A DNA stretch of 64,000 nt from JACKIP01 sp963710165. GTDB taxonomy: Bacteria > Pseudomonadota > Alphaproteobacteria > Micavibrionales > Micavibrionaceae. A program made the translations under genes and the position numbers. Under the pieces are notes generated by a model. The model was not told the DNA's origin, did not search any database, and was given only the letters and a program-made list of their open reading frames with translations. Within the stretch, counting starts at the first letter, position 1, and each line of letters starts with the position of its first letter. Positions 61,758 to 64,000 of this stretch are shown in pieces. The stretch is taken from the NCBI GenBank assembly GCA_963710165.1, contig CAVPYZ010000002.1, positions 62,001-126,000 of the forward strand, given 5' to 3'.

Positions 61758-63008
61758 TTATTCCCTTATCTGTCCGGTGCCTAAAACATGATATTTATAA
61801 GTCGTCAGCTGCTCCAGACCCACAGGACCGCGTGCGTGTAGTTTTCCGGTGGCGATACCGATTTCTGCGCCCATACCAAACTCTCCGCCATCGGCAAACT
61901 GTGTTGAAGTATTATGCATGACAATACCGCTATCAACCATGTTTAAGAATGTTTCTACAGCTTCCGGGTCTTCTGCCAAGATACTATCGGTGTGATGTGA
62001 GCCATAGGTATTTATATGCCTGACGGCCTCATCAACGTTTTCAATATTTTTAACACTTATGACAGGGGCGAGATATTCTGTGCTCCAGTCACTTTCGCTC
62101 ACTTCTTCTATACGATCATCAATAGCACGGAGGTCGTTATCCCCTTTAATTGTGCAGCCCGCTTTTATCAATTGGTTGATAATATCCTTTTTTTGCTGTG
62201 GGGGAAGTTCACGATGAAGTAAAAGAGTTTCGGCAGAGCCGCAAATTCCCGTGCGGCGCATTTTTGCATTAACGACAACCGAACGCGCAATTTCGGGTTT
62301 GGCACTGACATCTACATAAACGTGGCAAATTCCATCTAGGTGCGCAAAAACAGCCATTTTGGCGTCTCTCATAACGATGTCAGTTAATCCTTTACCACCT
62401 CTAGGGATAATCACATCAATATATTCGACCGCGTCTAGCATATCTTTTACGTGCTGACGGTCGGTCGAATCAACAAATTGAATGAGCGTCTCTGGAATAT
62501 TGTTCTTTTTTAGAGCGCTTATGATAAGGCTATGGAGAACTTTATTCGTTTCAAAAGCTTCTGAGCCGCCACGTAATATGACCGCATTATGTGATTTTAA
62601 ACATAGGCAAGCGGCATCTATTGTCACATTCGGACGTGATTCGTATATCATGCCGATAACACCAATCGGAACGCGCACTTTATGAATAAGCAATCCATTC
62701 GGACGCTCTGTCTCGTTTATAATTTCACCGACCGGGTCAGGAAGGTCTTTTATGGTTCGAACAGATCGCGCCATGGATTGAATGCGATCCTCGGTTAGTC
62801 TTAAGCGATCGATAAAGGCCTCGTCTTTGCCCGATGATTCCGCTTTTGAAATATCTTCATTATTCGCGGCAATAATATCCTCCACCTGAAAAACGAGAAG
62901 ATTGGCAATATCTTCCAGAATAAGATTAATTGTTTTTGTGGAAAGAGATGAAAGCAATAGGGTGGCATCTTTTGATGCTTTTCCCAATGTTGTGATAAGT
63001 TGTGTCAT
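61758..63008 (-). CDS. proA: Gamma-glutamyl phosphate reductase
   Basis: Second enzyme of proline synthesis, reducing gamma-glutamyl phosphate to the semialdehyde with NADPH. It has an aldehyde-dehydrogenase fold: KVRVPIGVIGMIYESRPNVT, VILRGGSEAF, IPRGGKGL, the catalytic Cys in RRTGICGSAETLLLH, and NTSTQFADGGEFGMGAEIGI. Length 416 aa. proB is not adjacent; the order proA-nadD-rsfS-rlmH is typical of alphaproteobacteria. Confidence 0.97.
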   Translation of the reverse strand: MTQLITTLGKASKDATLLLSSLSTKTINLILEDIANLLVFQVEDIIAANNEDISKAESSGKDEAFIDRLRLTEDRIQSMARSVRTIKDLPDPVGEIINETERPNGLLIHKVRVPIGVIGMIYESRPNVTIDAACLCLKSHNAVILRGGSEAFETNKVLHSLIISALKKNNIPETLIQFVDSTDRQHVKDMLDAVEYIDVIIPRGGKGLTDIVMRDAKMAVFAHLDGICHVYVDVSAKPEIARSVVVNAKMRRTGICGSAETLLLHRELPPQQKKDIINQLIKAGCTIKGDNDLRAIDDRIEEVSESDWSTEYLAPVISVKNIENVDEAVRHINTYGSHHTDSILAEDPEAVETFLNMVDSGIVMHNTSTQFADGGEFGMGAEIGIATGKLHARGPVGLEQLTTYKYHVLGTGQIRE

Positions 63009-63023
63009 TCAACAAAGATAGGT

Positions 63024-63515
63024 TTAATGAAGCGTTTGGGAAGAAAGCTCTGAAAGAACTTCTTTATTCAATCGGTCATTTTCTTTTTGTGACATCGAAG
63101 ACATAATAATTTCTTTTGTCGCCGCCAAGGTCAGGTGTGAGGCATGATTTTGGATATCTGTTATCGCACGCTCTTCCATCATTTTGATGCGCTGTTCTAA
63201 CAGTTGTTCGCGGCGTTGCATATCTTGTTTAATGTCAGCCTGAGCTTCTTTTTTCATCGCATCAACGCGTTTCTTTGCGCTTGTAATAATTTCTTCCGTC
63301 TGCTTTTCGGCTTCACGGTTTTTACGTTGATATTGTGCCAGTAGTTCCTGAGCTTCAACGCGCATTGCTTCTGCGGCTTCAATCTCCTTCTGGATAGTAA
63401 CAATTTTCATATCAAGTATAGAGGAGATAACTTTTCCACCTTTTAGAATAAGCAAAGCCATAAAAATTATAAATGATATTAAGACCCAAGAATTTGTATC
63501 CTGTAAAAATTCCAT
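63024..63515 (-). CDS. atpF: ATP synthase F0 subunit b
   Basis: Peripheral stalk subunit linking F0 to F1. N-terminal membrane helix (WVLISFIIFMALLILKGGKVI), then a long charged right-handed coiled coil (ILDMKIVTIQKEIEAAEAMRVEAQELLAQYQRK...). Length 163 aa. Its start shares one base with the stop of the b' gene (TAATG). Two different b-type genes in tandem are typical of alphaproteobacteria. Confidence 0.95.
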   Translation of the reverse strand: MEFLQDTNSWVLISFIIFMALLILKGGKVISSILDMKIVTIQKEIEAAEAMRVEAQELLAQYQRKNREAEKQTEEIITSAKKRVDAMKKEAQADIKQDMQRREQLLEQRIKMMEERAITDIQNHASHLTLAATKEIIMSSMSQKENDRLNKEVLSELSSQTLH

Positions 63516-64000
63516 TACGCGGCCTCCGCTTTGATATTATTATTAACGGCTTTCAAGGCGGCTTTTACAGCTTTTCCATCCGTATCAATGCCTGCAATAT
63601 TTTTCGCAGCGATCAAAGCTGTTTCTTCAATATGCTTTTCGATGTCTTTCATTGAGGACGCCGTCATAGCATCCAAGCGCTCTTTTGTTTCCGACATACG
63701 CTCTTCTGTTTTCTTCTGAAACGCGATCTGTTTTTTCTCATGATCTTTTTTCATGCTGGCATCAAGTTCAACCATCATAGAAGACGCTTCCATGCGCGCA
63801 TTTTGTAAACTTAATTCATATGAGCTTTGAAACTCTGCGGCTTCTTCGGTCAGCTTTTCTGCTGTTTCAAGATCGTTATGTATGATCTGGTCACGGTTTT
63901 CAAGGTTGGCCGAAATTGCCGGAATAATCTTACTCGCAAATGCGATATATAGAACCGTAAAGGCAATACCAAGCCAGAATATCTGGCTTGGAAACCATGA
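63515..64000 (-). CDS. atpG: ATP synthase F0 subunit b', partial (N-terminus off the right edge)
   Basis: The frame runs to the window end, starting SWFPSQIFWLGIAFTVLYIAF, most of the membrane helix, followed by a coiled coil (LENRDQIIHNDLETAEKLTEEAAEF). Only a few N-terminal residues are missing. SQIFWLxI in the helix is characteristic of the b' subunit of alphaproteobacteria. An internal ATG at 63793 is not the start. Together with atpF it forms the heterodimeric stalk; subunits a and c are expected beyond the edge. Confidence 0.93.
   Translation of the reverse strand, partial: SWFPSQIFWLGIAFTVLYIAFASKIIPAISANLENRDQIIHNDLETAEKLTEEAAEFQSSYELSLQNARMEASSMMVELDASMKKDHEKKQIAFQKKTEERMSETKERLDAMTASSMKDIEKHIEETALIAAKNIAGIDTDGKAVKAALKAVNNNIKAEAA

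Noticed and set aside
1..64000. CRISPR arrays, tRNA or rRNA genes, insertion sequences
   Set aside because: No regularly spaced direct repeats, no cloverleaf-like gap sequence and no transposase reading frame were found. The dispersed repeats are palindromic and lack genes.

Overview
The window is a gene-dense chromosomal segment of an alphaproteobacterium with modest GC (about 40-45% by eye). The support is in gene content and order: tilS-ftsH directly downstream of pal-cpoB; a split F0 sector with separate b and b' subunits; proA-nadD-rsfS-rlmH; mreD-mrdA-rodA; acpP-fabF-mltG; ubiE/coaBC/dut; and nfuA/tsaB near murJ-trpS. The decayed prepilin-like gene and the RPE-like palindromic repeats suggest a Micavibrio-like, Holosporales-like or related deep alphaproteobacterial lineage, but the rank below class is a guess.

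Layout. 1-6.3 kb: edge of a YejA-like peptide-binding protein, a small hypothetical, then (minus) pal-cpoB-tilS-ftsH-methyltransferase. 6.4-8.7 kb: ilvN followed by an AT-rich accessory stretch with a tiny ORF, an XRE regulator, a small hypothetical and a broken cyclodipeptide synthase (CDPS). 8.7-16 kb: M3 oligopeptidase, the two halves of MnmC separated by a palindromic element, a WecA-type phosphotransferase, a membrane protein, a dicarboxylate/amino acid symporter and a broken small membrane protein. 16-27 kb: ferredoxin, esterase and cysteine desulfurase operon; COG2945 hydrolase; bcp; a large AsmA-like protein; ilvA facing ridA; a repeat-rich gap; tyrS. 27-45 kb: a small novel gene, anmK, DMT transporter, tsaC, histidine kinase, mltG, fabF, acpP, lysS, a decayed prepilin-like gene, sdhB, aldo/keto reductase, rodA, mrdA, mreD, pgl. 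43-52 kb: ECF sigma factor plus membrane VWA protein, mutS, SIMPL protein, dut, coaBC, an Ala/Glu-rich protein, ubiE. 52.8-64 kb: murJ, trpS, ubiG, tsaB, a degenerate deacetylase-like protein, nfuA, an exported AsmA-like protein, rlmH, rsfS, nadD, proA, atpF and b'.

Most genes are housekeeping: envelope integrity (Tol-Pal), elongasome, fatty acid synthesis, tRNA modification and charging, isoleucine biosynthesis, ubiquinone, Fe-S metabolism and ATP synthase. Three things stand out. First, the CDPS gene reads as one protein of about 238 residues only after correcting three one-base indels, each in a homopolymer. Second, two families of dispersed palindromic elements are present; one family member separates the two enzymes of MnmC and another is translated in frame inside UbiG. 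Third, frame lesions are unusually common: mutS has two, lysS and the M3 peptidase one each, and a prepilin-like gene has many. This means either a noisy assembly or a genome decaying in the absence of mismatch repair, and the sequence alone does not decide which.
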